DNA of 64,000 nucleotides, taken from NCBI RefSeq assembly GCF_000520975.1, contig NZ_JACB01000017.1, forward strand, positions 62,001 to 126,000, given 5' to 3'. A program made the position numbers and the translations under genes. Below are positions 47,155-55,481 of the stretch, one piece after another (positions within the stretch are counted from its first letter, which is position 1; every line of letters begins with the position of its first letter). This DNA comes from Aquimarina megaterium XH134 (GTDB taxonomy: Bacteria; Bacteroidota; Bacteroidia; Flavobacteriales; Flavobacteriaceae). The notes beneath the pieces were generated by a model that was not told the DNA's origin, ran no database searches, and saw only the letters and a program-made list of their open reading frames with translations.

Positions 47155-47429
47155 TACAGAAGTTGGTTTATATATTCCTTTAACGTTTTTACCGTTTTGA
47201 AAGGACTAACTTCTAAAGACATTGCGTTTTCATCAGCAATAGATATATAGTTTCCACTTTCATCTTCAATCTTTTCTTCTATTAAGGAAATAAAATGCAC
47301 TAAATCCATAGAGTCCAAAACACTTTCTTTTCCGAAAATAACAGTGTCTTCATTTTTATCCATTTGAACATCTTCTAAACTTAAATTAATTTCATCTATA
47401 GCATCAAAAATTATATGTAATATATCCAT
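47154..47429 (-). CDS. Acyl carrier protein
   Basis: This 91-residue acidic helical protein has the phosphopantetheine attachment motif VLDSMDLVHF, with the modified Ser at position 40. It is slightly longer than fatty-acid AcpP and lacks the strict DSLD sequence, so it is probably a dedicated carrier. It is the first gene after a NeuD-like transferase and is translationally coupled to the SDR (1-bp overlap). It anchors the interpretation of the following genes as an acyl-synthesis cassette. Confidence 0.87.
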   Translation of the reverse strand: MDILHIIFDAIDEINLSLEDVQMDKNEDTVIFGKESVLDSMDLVHFISLIEEKIEDESGNYISIADENAMSLEVSPFKTVKTLKEYINQLL

Positions 47430-47438
47430 CCTAAAATT

Positions 47439-48143
47439 TTAATTGTTATTTTTTTTTATTGTTATCCATTCTTCAATAATTGTTTCTGGTACTTCTATTT
47501 TGTCAAGTACTCTTAAAGGATTCCCTAAAACAAAACATCCCGACTTAATATTTTTTAAAACCAGAGATCCCATACCAACCTGAGCTCCAGGTTCAATTTC
47601 TATTCCTTCGCCAATAGACGTAGATGAGCCAATAAAACTAAATGAGCCGATCTTAACTCCTGTTGTAGTAGTTATTGTAGAGCCCAGTAATGCTCCTTTA
47701 CCTATAAGGTTACCAACTCCTATAACGCAATTGGCTGAAATAACAGAAAAAGACTCTATTATCGAATGATTAAAAATCACAGATCCATAATGAATAATGC
47801 ATCCATTTTTAATTTTTGCTGTAGAAAAAACTTTTGCTGTTGGATGAATTAATGTTACAAATCTTTCTTCTGGTAAATGTAAATTTTCTATTATTTCACT
47901 TCTTACAATTCTTGTTCTAAAAGACCCTATAGCTAAAACAAATTTTACATTATCTTCATAGGTATGTACTTTTTTAATTGGTCCATCAACAGGAACATCT
48001 TCAAATTTTTTACCCCAAAGATCTTTGTTATCATCTAAAACACCAATAATTTCATATGTCTCTTTTATTGAATTGATATCTTTAATCAATTCATTTATTT
48101 CCCAAAATGCATTGCTTCCTCCAATTATTACAAGTTTTTGCAT
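47439..48143 (-). CDS. NeuD/PglD-like sugar acyltransferase
   Basis: The product has 234 residues. An N-terminal Rossmann-like domain (KLVIIGGSNAFWEINELI, IGVLDDNK) is joined to a left-handed beta-helix with hexapeptide repeats (IHPTAKVFSTAKIKNGCIIH onward) and the closing GNPLRVLDKI. PglD-type enzymes acylate the 4-amino group of UDP-sugars, normally from acetyl-CoA. The active-site His of PglD would fall near IHYGSVIFNHS. Since it lies 9 bp upstream of a dedicated acyl carrier protein gene, the donor may be an acyl-ACP instead. It starts 4 bp after the AsnB-like gene. Confidence 0.85.
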   Translation of the reverse strand: MQKLVIIGGSNAFWEINELIKDINSIKETYEIIGVLDDNKDLWGKKFEDVPVDGPIKKVHTYEDNVKFVLAIGSFRTRIVRSEIIENLHLPEERFVTLIHPTAKVFSTAKIKNGCIIHYGSVIFNHSIIESFSVISANCVIGVGNLIGKGALLGSTITTTTGVKIGSFSFIGSSTSIGEGIEIEPGAQVGMGSLVLKNIKSGCFVLGNPLRVLDKIEVPETIIEEWITIKKNNN

Positions 48144-48147
48144 GAAA

Positions 48148-50046
48148 TTATACTTTTTCTCCGTTTAAAAATATTTTACACCACCATTCAAAATTCATAA
48201 AAGACCAGATAAGTAGTCGATGATTAATGTGGTCTTCTATATGCTCTTTTACTATTTTACAAATATATTCCTTATTTATATATTTTGTACTCATTGTATT
48301 TTCGCTAAGAAGTAACTCTTCTACATATTTAGCATTTTCTCCTCGATACCAACTTTCGTCTGGTGCCGAAAACCCTTGTTTTTTTCTATTAATAATAGAG
48401 TCAGGTATAAAATCCAGCATGGCTTTTCTTAATACATTCTTACCATCATCATATTCTCGATATGAAAGGGTCTTCTTTTCATTAGATAGTTTATTTTCGT
48501 CGATCTGGGCTATCTCTTTCTTAAGATTCCCTAATTTGTGTTTTACAGGAACTTTCATGGCAAAATCAACCAAATCATTATCCATAAACGGAAAACGTTC
48601 TTCTAAGCCATGAGCCATCGCCAATTTATCACCCACCAAAAATAATCCAGGTAAAAATGTCTTTATTTCAAAATATAAAGAATTATTAATATGCTGCTCA
48701 GGAGTATCATATTTTAATTTATCATTAAAAGTAAATACTCTTTCGAATACCTTTCTTGGTTCGTTAATATCAATTTGGTCAAAAATTTCTTGTGTAAAAA
48801 GTTCTTTTTTATCTTTATCTAATACCAAACGTTGCCAAAAATCATAATATTGATCAAAGAATTCTTGTTGATCCAAAGCATCAAATACCTTATAGTATCT
48901 CCAGGGATATCCTCCAAATAATTCATCTCCTCCGGTCCCTTGTAAACATACCTTTACAAATTTTGATGCCAATCGAGAAATATAATAATTAGGATATGAC
49001 ATCCCCACTCTTAAATCCTCCAGGTGATATACCAGTTTGGGTAAAGACCACCGTAAATCTCCTGCATTCATAACTTGTTCAAAATGCTCGGTTTTAAAAT
49101 GGTTGGCCATCAACTCTGCATCTCTACGCTCATCAAAATTAGCTTCTCTACCGGTCACCTCACTCATATCAAAACCACAGGTAAATGTAGATAGTCTATC
49201 TACCTGTTTGGATGCTACTGCTGTGATAGAACCAGAATCCATTCCTCCAGAAAGATATGAACCCACAGGAACATCTGCAATCATTTGCCTAGTTACCGCT
49301 TGTTCAAAAAGTTTTTTGGTTTCGGTCTTTGCGTAGTCAAAAGACATTTCTTCATCTGTCTTTGTAAAATCATAATCCCACCATGAATTATGTCTAACAA
49401 AAGTAGAGGCTTTATCTATTTTTACTGTATTTGCAGGAGGCAACATCGTGACTCCTTTGAATAAAGTATTATACGAAAATACATTTTGAAACGTAAAATA
49501 TTCATTTAAGGCGTTAAGATCAACATCTATTTTATAATCTGAATGCTTTATAATTGCTTTTATTTCACTAGAGAAACACAGTGTTTTTCCATTAAACCAA
49601 TAATAAAGAGGTTTTATTCCAAATCTATCCCTACTTAAATACAATTCTTCTTCTTGTGTATCCCATGCAGCAATTGCAAACATCCCATTTAATCTTTCAA
49701 AGAATGATGTACCATAGGCAGATAATCCCTCACATATTACCTCTGTATCGGTTTCAGAAACAAACGTATGACCTTTTGTTTTGAGTTCTTGTTTTAATTC
49801 AGAAAAATTATAAATACAACCATTAAAAACTACAATCCATCTTCCTTCTTTAGATCCCATGGGTTGTGCTCCCTTATCAGAAGTATCCAAAATAGCAAGT
49901 CTTTTATGAGCTAAACCTATGTTCTTTTTCACATAGTACCCTTGACCATCTGGTCCTCTATGTGCAATTTGAGATGTCATCGTTTTTAATTCGTCTCTAT
50001 ATACAGCCTCTTTATTTAAATTAAAAATACCAACTATTCCACACAT
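48148..50046 (-). CDS. Asparagine synthase-like glutamine amidotransferase (copy 1)
   Basis: The product has 632 residues. The class II glutaminase starts at Cys2 (MCGIVGIFNL), with IAHRGPDGQG and FNGCIYN. The synthetase domain has the PP-loop YLSGGMDSGSITAVA, QGTGGDELFGGYPWRYY and LEERFPFMDNDLVDF. The GCIYN and SGGMDSGS variants differ from the other two copies in the locus, suggesting a different substrate. A WbpS-like role in uronic acid amidation is the favoured inference. Confidence 0.9.
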   Translation of the reverse strand: MCGIVGIFNLNKEAVYRDELKTMTSQIAHRGPDGQGYYVKKNIGLAHKRLAILDTSDKGAQPMGSKEGRWIVVFNGCIYNFSELKQELKTKGHTFVSETDTEVICEGLSAYGTSFFERLNGMFAIAAWDTQEEELYLSRDRFGIKPLYYWFNGKTLCFSSEIKAIIKHSDYKIDVDLNALNEYFTFQNVFSYNTLFKGVTMLPPANTVKIDKASTFVRHNSWWDYDFTKTDEEMSFDYAKTETKKLFEQAVTRQMIADVPVGSYLSGGMDSGSITAVASKQVDRLSTFTCGFDMSEVTGREANFDERRDAELMANHFKTEHFEQVMNAGDLRWSLPKLVYHLEDLRVGMSYPNYYISRLASKFVKVCLQGTGGDELFGGYPWRYYKVFDALDQQEFFDQYYDFWQRLVLDKDKKELFTQEIFDQIDINEPRKVFERVFTFNDKLKYDTPEQHINNSLYFEIKTFLPGLFLVGDKLAMAHGLEERFPFMDNDLVDFAMKVPVKHKLGNLKKEIAQIDENKLSNEKKTLSYREYDDGKNVLRKAMLDFIPDSIINRKKQGFSAPDESWYRGENAKYVEELLLSENTMSTKYINKEYICKIVKEHIEDHINHRLLIWSFMNFEWWCKIFLNGEKV

Positions 50047-50049
50047 ATA

Positions 50050-52071
50050 TTATAATTCTAAAATTCTTAAAATCTCTTTTTCGTAATATTCTACAAATTT
50101 CAGCGATCCTTCTTTTGACAAATGAGAGCCATCACTATAGTATATTTCCCCATTTTCAAACTGTATACAATCTCCATTATTGCAAAAAACGTCAACAGGA
50201 TCTAAAAAATAGATGTTATTATTTTTATCAGCATAATTCTTTAGATATGTGTTTGTTTTTAAGCTAATGCTATCTTGTTTATAAACCGATTTTACTGGGA
50301 AAAAATATTGCAAATATTTAGGTTTAAAAAGGGATTTATGAATTGGTACTGACGAAAATGGTCTAGGGACATTTCCTATAAGTATCGTTTTTCTGTTACC
50401 AATCAATTTATGAAATTTTTTGATTTTATTGATAACCTTTTCATAACCTTTTTCGGAAATATTAATATCTTCAAAAACGCCCAAAGAGTCATTCAGTATT
50501 TTATTTACTTCCATCTGAAAATACCAATCATAGCTCATAATTGGTATTGCCTGAGGATTTAAATCTAAAACTTCTAATATATAGTTTACTCTCACTTTTC
50601 TAATATCATCAACTCCTTTTCTCTTGAATCCTGGCATAACAAAAGCTGAAACATTTGAAGCTGTAATAGATTTTTTATGGTTTTTATTGATGTTGTTAAC
50701 CAAGCCATAGGCATAATGTCTTGCATGGCTATCTCCTATCAATACAAAATCTGTATAATTACCTTTTCCTTTGCCCAGAAATCCCATTTCCGTAAAACCA
50801 TATCCTCCATAATTTTTCTTATGAAATTCTTCTGGGTTCTTTAATTTCTGTGCAAGTCCAATATTAGTATCCGAGATTCTCCAAGTCCATCCTTTCTTAT
50901 AGATTACATCATTTCTTACAATTACAATCAATAAGATGCATATAATAGCAAAATAAACAAGAGAGCTATCTTTTTTAATTGAAATCCTATAGGTTTTATA
51001 TCGTAATGGCGTTTCGTAATACTTGTATACAACTAATGAAACTAATAATGGCAAAATAAACAGAAATAATTGATCAATGATATTTAATTCTCTTTCTATA
51101 ATATATTTGTAAAATACAATAAATGGCCAATGAAATAAGTACCAAGTGTAGCTTATATTACCTATTTTTCTTAACCAATTGTTTTCGAAAAAACCTTTGG
51201 ATAGGCTTGTTTTTCCATTAACTATTAAAATAGCTACTCCAATACATGGTATAATGTTTAAAGTACTTAAAAAAGGAGTGTCTTTAGAAAAAAACATCGC
51301 AGGTAATACCAATAAAATTATACCTATTACAAAAATAATTTCTTTTGCTATCTTAGATTTGATCTTCAAAGGGTACAGCCAAACTACGCTTGCACCAATT
51401 AAAAACTCAAAAATTCTAAAGGGTAACAAAAAAAACTGAAGTGAATTTTGATCTTTATAAAAATCTGTATTCTCTGTTAATAATTTATTTAAAAATTCTG
51501 GTGCACCATAGTAGTTTGTCAAAATTGTGAGAATTAGACTCAACAAAAATAAAAATGAAATCACACTAATGGTTTTTACCTTTTGCTTAATTTTAAAAAG
51601 AAGTACTAGCGTGATTGGCCATATCAAGTAAAACTGTTCTTCAATACCTAATGACCATGTGTGCAACAAAGGTTTTAAATTTGCCGAAATATCAAAATAC
51701 CCTGCTTCACTTAAAAAGAAAAAATTTGAAACCGCAACGGAAGAGGTTAGCATTACTTTTGATAACCTCATAAAATCTGAAGGAGCAAAAATTAAAAAAG
51801 CAGCAATAAAAACAAGAAAAATCATTAAAAATAAAGAAGGTAACAATCGCCTTACTCTTCTTGAATAAAAGTTTTTAAAGCTTATTTTGCTGGTAGTTTC
51901 GTACTCGTGTTTTAAAATTCTGGTAATTAAAAATCCACTTATTACAAAAAATACATCAACACCTATAAAACCACCTTTTACAAAATCAAAATCAAGGTGA
52001 AAAAGTATTACTAATAATACAGCAATGGCTCTTAGTGCATCTATATGATCTATATAATCGAGCTTCTTCAT
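50050..52071 (-). CDS. OafA/OatA-like O-acyltransferase with SGNH domain
   Basis: The product has 673 residues. The N-terminal acyltransferase-3 membrane domain (about 1-390, ten helices) opens with DHIDALRAIAVLLVILFHLD and has GGFIGVDVFFVISGFLITRI, FYSRRVRRLLPS and HTWSLGIEEQFYLIWP. The C-terminal extracytoplasmic SGNH domain shows GDSHARHYAYG (Ser near residue 445) and DGSHLSKEG. Such fusions O-acetylate surface polysaccharides or peptidoglycan in the periplasm. It abuts the AsnB-like gene (3 bp), and the upstream aminotransferase ends 22 bp before it. Confidence 0.92.
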   Translation of the reverse strand: MKKLDYIDHIDALRAIAVLLVILFHLDFDFVKGGFIGVDVFFVISGFLITRILKHEYETTSKISFKNFYSRRVRRLLPSLFLMIFLVFIAAFLIFAPSDFMRLSKVMLTSSVAVSNFFFLSEAGYFDISANLKPLLHTWSLGIEEQFYLIWPITLVLLFKIKQKVKTISVISFLFLLSLILTILTNYYGAPEFLNKLLTENTDFYKDQNSLQFFLLPFRIFEFLIGASVVWLYPLKIKSKIAKEIIFVIGIILLVLPAMFFSKDTPFLSTLNIIPCIGVAILIVNGKTSLSKGFFENNWLRKIGNISYTWYLFHWPFIVFYKYIIERELNIIDQLFLFILPLLVSLVVYKYYETPLRYKTYRISIKKDSSLVYFAIICILLIVIVRNDVIYKKGWTWRISDTNIGLAQKLKNPEEFHKKNYGGYGFTEMGFLGKGKGNYTDFVLIGDSHARHYAYGLVNNINKNHKKSITASNVSAFVMPGFKRKGVDDIRKVRVNYILEVLDLNPQAIPIMSYDWYFQMEVNKILNDSLGVFEDINISEKGYEKVINKIKKFHKLIGNRKTILIGNVPRPFSSVPIHKSLFKPKYLQYFFPVKSVYKQDSISLKTNTYLKNYADKNNNIYFLDPVDVFCNNGDCIQFENGEIYYSDGSHLSKEGSLKFVEYYEKEILRILEL

Positions 52072-52093
52072 TTATCTTTAATTTGGGAAATAA

Positions 52094-53236
52094 CTATAAT
52101 GATAGAATAGTTTGAACAACATATTCGTAATCATCTTTGGTCATTCTGTTGTGTAACGGAATCGCCATAGAAGTATCATTTGCAAGTTTAGCTCCTGGAA
52201 ATTCGTCAGGCTCTATTTCGTATTTATCAGCATAATAATTAAGCATATGGACAGCATGTGTTCCTGGACGAGTTGATATTCCTTGTTCTTGGAGTTTTTC
52301 CATAATAGTATTTCTACTAAATGGTGCTTTATCTTCATCTATCAGAGCAACAAAACTTTGCCATCCATGTTTAAAATCTGAGTTAACTTGTGGTAGTTTA
52401 AACCATTCTATTTCTCCCAATTTCTCCTTATAAAAATCCGCCCATTTTTGGCGTTCATCAATAAAAAGATCAAGTTTTGATAATTGAACAATCCCAACTG
52501 CTCCTTGCAAATCTGTCATTCTATAGTTATATCCCATCATATTAAAGTCGGGAAGAATAAAAGGTTTAGGTCCGTGATGACGTTGCTCTTCGGATATTGA
52601 TGCTCCATGGTTTCTAAGCATTCCCATCTTTTCTCCTAATTCAGCATTATTGGTAGTAATCATTCCTCCTTCTCCGGTAGTAACTGATTTTCTAGGGTGA
52701 AAAGAAAAACATCCAACATCTCCAAGTCCACCAGCTGGAACGTTTTTATAGGCAGCTCCCGCAGCACAAGCACCATCTTCTACTAATGGAATATCACCAG
52801 CAACTTGTTTGATAGCATCCATATCGGCACAGAGTCCGAACAAATGAACAACCATTATTGCTTTGGTTCTATTAGTAATTTTGCTTTTTAATTGTTTAGG
52901 ATCAATATTAAAAGTTGTTGGATCGATATCACAAAAAACAACTTTGGCACCTTGATATAAAACTACATTTGCAGTAGAAACCCAAGTAAATGCGGGTACA
53001 ATAACCTCATCTCCTTCTTTAATATCCAATGCAACTAATGCTAAATGTAAAGCGGTAGTAGCACTAGTAACGGCAAGTGCATGTTTAACTTCATGACGCT
53101 TTGCAAACTCTTTTTCGAATTGCCTTACCTTAGGACCCGACGTTAACCATCCGCTCATTAATGGTTCTTTGACTGCTTGCCATTCTTCCTCTCCGGTAAC
53201 AGGCAATGAGATTGGAATATTTCTTTTTTCTATCAT
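52094..53236 (-). CDS. DegT/DnrJ/EryC1/StrS sugar aminotransferase
   Basis: This 380-residue PLP enzyme has the N-terminal sequence SGWLTSGPKVRQFEKEF, AVTSATTALHLAL, VEDGACAAGAAY, and the PLP lysine in FSFHPRKSVTTGEGGMI. It transfers an amino group to a keto sugar nucleotide. The region NHGASISEEQRHHG and YNYRMTDLQGAVG fit the family. It is distinct from the WbpE-like aminotransferase at 56453. The keto substrate may be supplied by the SDR at 54486. A 40-bp gap separates it from the oxidase gene. Confidence 0.92.
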   Translation of the reverse strand: MIEKRNIPISLPVTGEEEWQAVKEPLMSGWLTSGPKVRQFEKEFAKRHEVKHALAVTSATTALHLALVALDIKEGDEVIVPAFTWVSTANVVLYQGAKVVFCDIDPTTFNIDPKQLKSKITNRTKAIMVVHLFGLCADMDAIKQVAGDIPLVEDGACAAGAAYKNVPAGGLGDVGCFSFHPRKSVTTGEGGMITTNNAELGEKMGMLRNHGASISEEQRHHGPKPFILPDFNMMGYNYRMTDLQGAVGIVQLSKLDLFIDERQKWADFYKEKLGEIEWFKLPQVNSDFKHGWQSFVALIDEDKAPFSRNTIMEKLQEQGISTRPGTHAVHMLNYYADKYEIEPDEFPGAKLANDTSMAIPLHNRMTKDDYEYVVQTILSL

Positions 53237-53276
53237 GTTTCTATTTTTTAAAACTTATAGCTTAAACAATTCGTAA

Positions 53277-54482
53277 CTATTTTAACTCTTTTAAGTATTG
53301 ATCGATAATATAAGATGCTATTGCTAATGAGGCCGTAGCACCAGGGCTTGGTGCATTTAAAACATGAACTTGCCTATCTTTCCTAATAATATTAAAATCC
53401 ATTATTAGTTCCCCTGATGGAGAAATTGCTTGTGCTCTTACACCCGCATTTCCTTTAACAAACATATCTGCATTAACTTCTGGAATCATTTTCTTTGCCT
53501 TAGCAATAAAAGCAGAAGAGGCTACAGAAGATTTTAACTCTCCCATGGAGAATACGAAATTGTTTTTAAAAAACTTCAGTAATCCTTTATAAGTAAGTGA
53601 TTCAAAAGCCTCTTTAGAAGAAAAGCTAAATGTATTGTATCCTTCTCGTTTAAATGCAAAAACAGCGTTAGGTCCAACTTCCCTCTCTCCTCCCATAAGT
53701 CTAGTAAAATGAACTCCAAGAAAAGGATATTTGGCATCAGGTACTGGATAAACCAAATGATTAACCATATGATTCATTTCTGGTTTAAACATCAAATACT
53801 CACCTCTAAAAGGTATAATTTTTAGAGGTGAAGTTTCATGAGTTAACTTTTTATAAGAGTGGTCACTATATAAGCCTGCACAACTTATCAAGTAATCATA
53901 AGTTTCTTCCTGATTACCGGTATTTATAACAACTTCATTTGCATTTGAAGTTTGTATTTTTTCAATCTTGGTGTCAGTCAAAATTCTTCCTCCATTTTCT
54001 TTTATAAGATCTACCAGTTTTAACATTACCTTTTTGTAATCAACAATACCTTCTTCAGGAACCAAAAGTGCTTTTTTTGCTTTGACGTAAGGTTCTCTTT
54101 GCTTCAATTCATCACTAGAAAGATATTTTAGCCCTTGCAATCCATTTTTATCTCCTCTTCCTGCTAACGTCTCTAGTGATTTTTCCTCCTGATCTGTAGT
54201 GGCCACAACCACCTTTCCGCAGATATCGTGAGGGATATCATATTCCTGACAAAAGGAAATCATTTCTCTAATCCCTTGAACAGACAAAAGTGATTTTAAA
54301 GAACCCGGTTTGTAGTATAGACCACAATGCAATACTCCACTATTCCGTCCAGATTGATGCTGGCCAACATTTTTTTCTTTCTCATAAACCGTAACACTAC
54401 CTACGCTTTTAAGCATTGACAATTTATAAGCAACTGCCAAGCCTATTATTCCGCCTCCTACTATTGCAATTTTTTTTGACAT
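53277..54482 (-). CDS. lhgO: L-2-hydroxyglutarate oxidase/dehydrogenase
   Basis: This 401-residue FAD enzyme of the DAO family has the dinucleotide motif IAIVGGGIIGLAVAYKLS, GQHQSGRNSGVLHCGLYYKPGS (the LhgO hallmark near residues 41-61), FRGEYLMFKPE, VHFTRLMGGE and a C-terminal FAD loop APSPGATASLAIA. LhgO oxidises L-2-hydroxyglutarate to 2-oxoglutarate and passes electrons to quinone. Its presence in a sugar locus is unexpected, but WbpB/WlbA-type dehydrogenases (encoded at 55482) recycle NADH with 2-oxoglutarate and release 2-hydroxyglutarate. LhgO could recover that by-product. It starts 3 bp after the epimerase gene stop. Confidence 0.9.
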   Translation of the reverse strand: MSKKIAIVGGGIIGLAVAYKLSMLKSVGSVTVYEKEKNVGQHQSGRNSGVLHCGLYYKPGSLKSLLSVQGIREMISFCQEYDIPHDICGKVVVATTDQEEKSLETLAGRGDKNGLQGLKYLSSDELKQREPYVKAKKALLVPEEGIVDYKKVMLKLVDLIKENGGRILTDTKIEKIQTSNANEVVINTGNQEETYDYLISCAGLYSDHSYKKLTHETSPLKIIPFRGEYLMFKPEMNHMVNHLVYPVPDAKYPFLGVHFTRLMGGEREVGPNAVFAFKREGYNTFSFSSKEAFESLTYKGLLKFFKNNFVFSMGELKSSVASSAFIAKAKKMIPEVNADMFVKGNAGVRAQAISPSGELIMDFNIIRKDRQVHVLNAPSPGATASLAIASYIIDQYLKELK

Positions 54483-54485
54483 TAC

Positions 54486-55469
54486 TTATTTCGGTGAATC
54501 GATTCCTTCACTAATTCTCCAATCAATTAGTTTTTGTAATCCTTCTCTTAACGAATATTTGTATTTGAAATTGATTTCTTTCTCTGCTCTTTGACGAGAA
54601 CCTATTCTATTTTGAACCAACGCTCTAGAATCATCTTCTGAATACGGCACATATTTAACCTTTAAAGAAGATTTTTTTAAATCTAAAATGGTATCACAAA
54701 GTTCTTTAATTGATGTTTGAACTTCGGTCCCAACGTTGTAATTACCTATTTTAATGTCTGATTCTAAAGCTGCCACATTGGCTCTTGCTACGTCCTCAAC
54801 GTATATAAAATCGTAAGCTTGACTACCATCTCCGTTTATCACAGGTTGTTCTCCTGCTTCAATTTTATTTAACATAATAGGTACCACACCACTATAAACA
54901 GCGTGCTGATCCTGACCGGGACCGTATACGTTCATATATCTTAATCCAACTACCTCTAATCCATATCGATCGTTAAAAGCTGTGGCCATTGCTTCACCTG
55001 CAATTTTGGTAGCACCATAAAAGTTTTTATTATTGAATGGGTGTGATTCGGTCATTGGAACTTCAATAGCATCGCCATATACTGAGGCAGAAGAAGAAGA
55101 AACCAATTTCTTAATTTTATTTTTTACACACGCTTCTAAAACATTAAAGGTTCCCGCCACATTAACGTCAAATGCGGTTCTTGGATAATCTTTACAGTGC
55201 AATAACCACATAGCTGCCAAATGAAATACATAATCCATACCTTGCATTGCGGTATCCAGAATATCAATTTCTCTTACATCGCCACCAAAGGGATATATCG
55301 AACATCTAGGGTCTTTTATACTTTCTTTTATGTTTTCTTGTTTTCCGCGAGCGAAATTATCATAGATCACAACTTCTTTTACATCATGTTTTAATAATTC
55401 ACTTACTACAAATCCTCCGATAAATCCTGCTCCTCCGATTACTAATACCTTTGAATCCTTTAATTTCAT
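54486..55469 (-). CDS. NAD-dependent sugar epimerase/dehydratase (extended SDR)
   Basis: The product has 327 residues. The cofactor motif GGAGFIGGFVVSELL and the catalytic Tyr/Lys in NFYGATKIAGE are present, with SSSSASVYGDA and LRYMNVYGPGQD as further landmarks. It has the length of UDP-sugar 4-epimerases or 4,6-dehydratases. The sequence at SSASVYGD favours epimerase-type chemistry, but the substrate is not decidable. It lies between the WlbA-like gene and lhgO, 12 and 3 bp apart, and is part of the same transcription unit. Confidence 0.87.
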   Translation of the reverse strand: MKLKDSKVLVIGGAGFIGGFVVSELLKHDVKEVVIYDNFARGKQENIKESIKDPRCSIYPFGGDVREIDILDTAMQGMDYVFHLAAMWLLHCKDYPRTAFDVNVAGTFNVLEACVKNKIKKLVSSSSASVYGDAIEVPMTESHPFNNKNFYGATKIAGEAMATAFNDRYGLEVVGLRYMNVYGPGQDQHAVYSGVVPIMLNKIEAGEQPVINGDGSQAYDFIYVEDVARANVAALESDIKIGNYNVGTEVQTSIKELCDTILDLKKSSLKVKYVPYSEDDSRALVQNRIGSRQRAEKEINFKYKYSLREGLQKLIDWRISEGIDSPK

Positions 55470-55481
55470 GTTTATGTTTTT

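Noticed and set aside
43443..47429. A stand-alone polyketide or fatty acid secondary-metabolite cluster
   Set aside because: The genes are embedded in and coupled to the polysaccharide transcription unit, and there is no elongating KAS I/II, acyltransferase or multidomain synthase; a sugar decoration cassette fits better.
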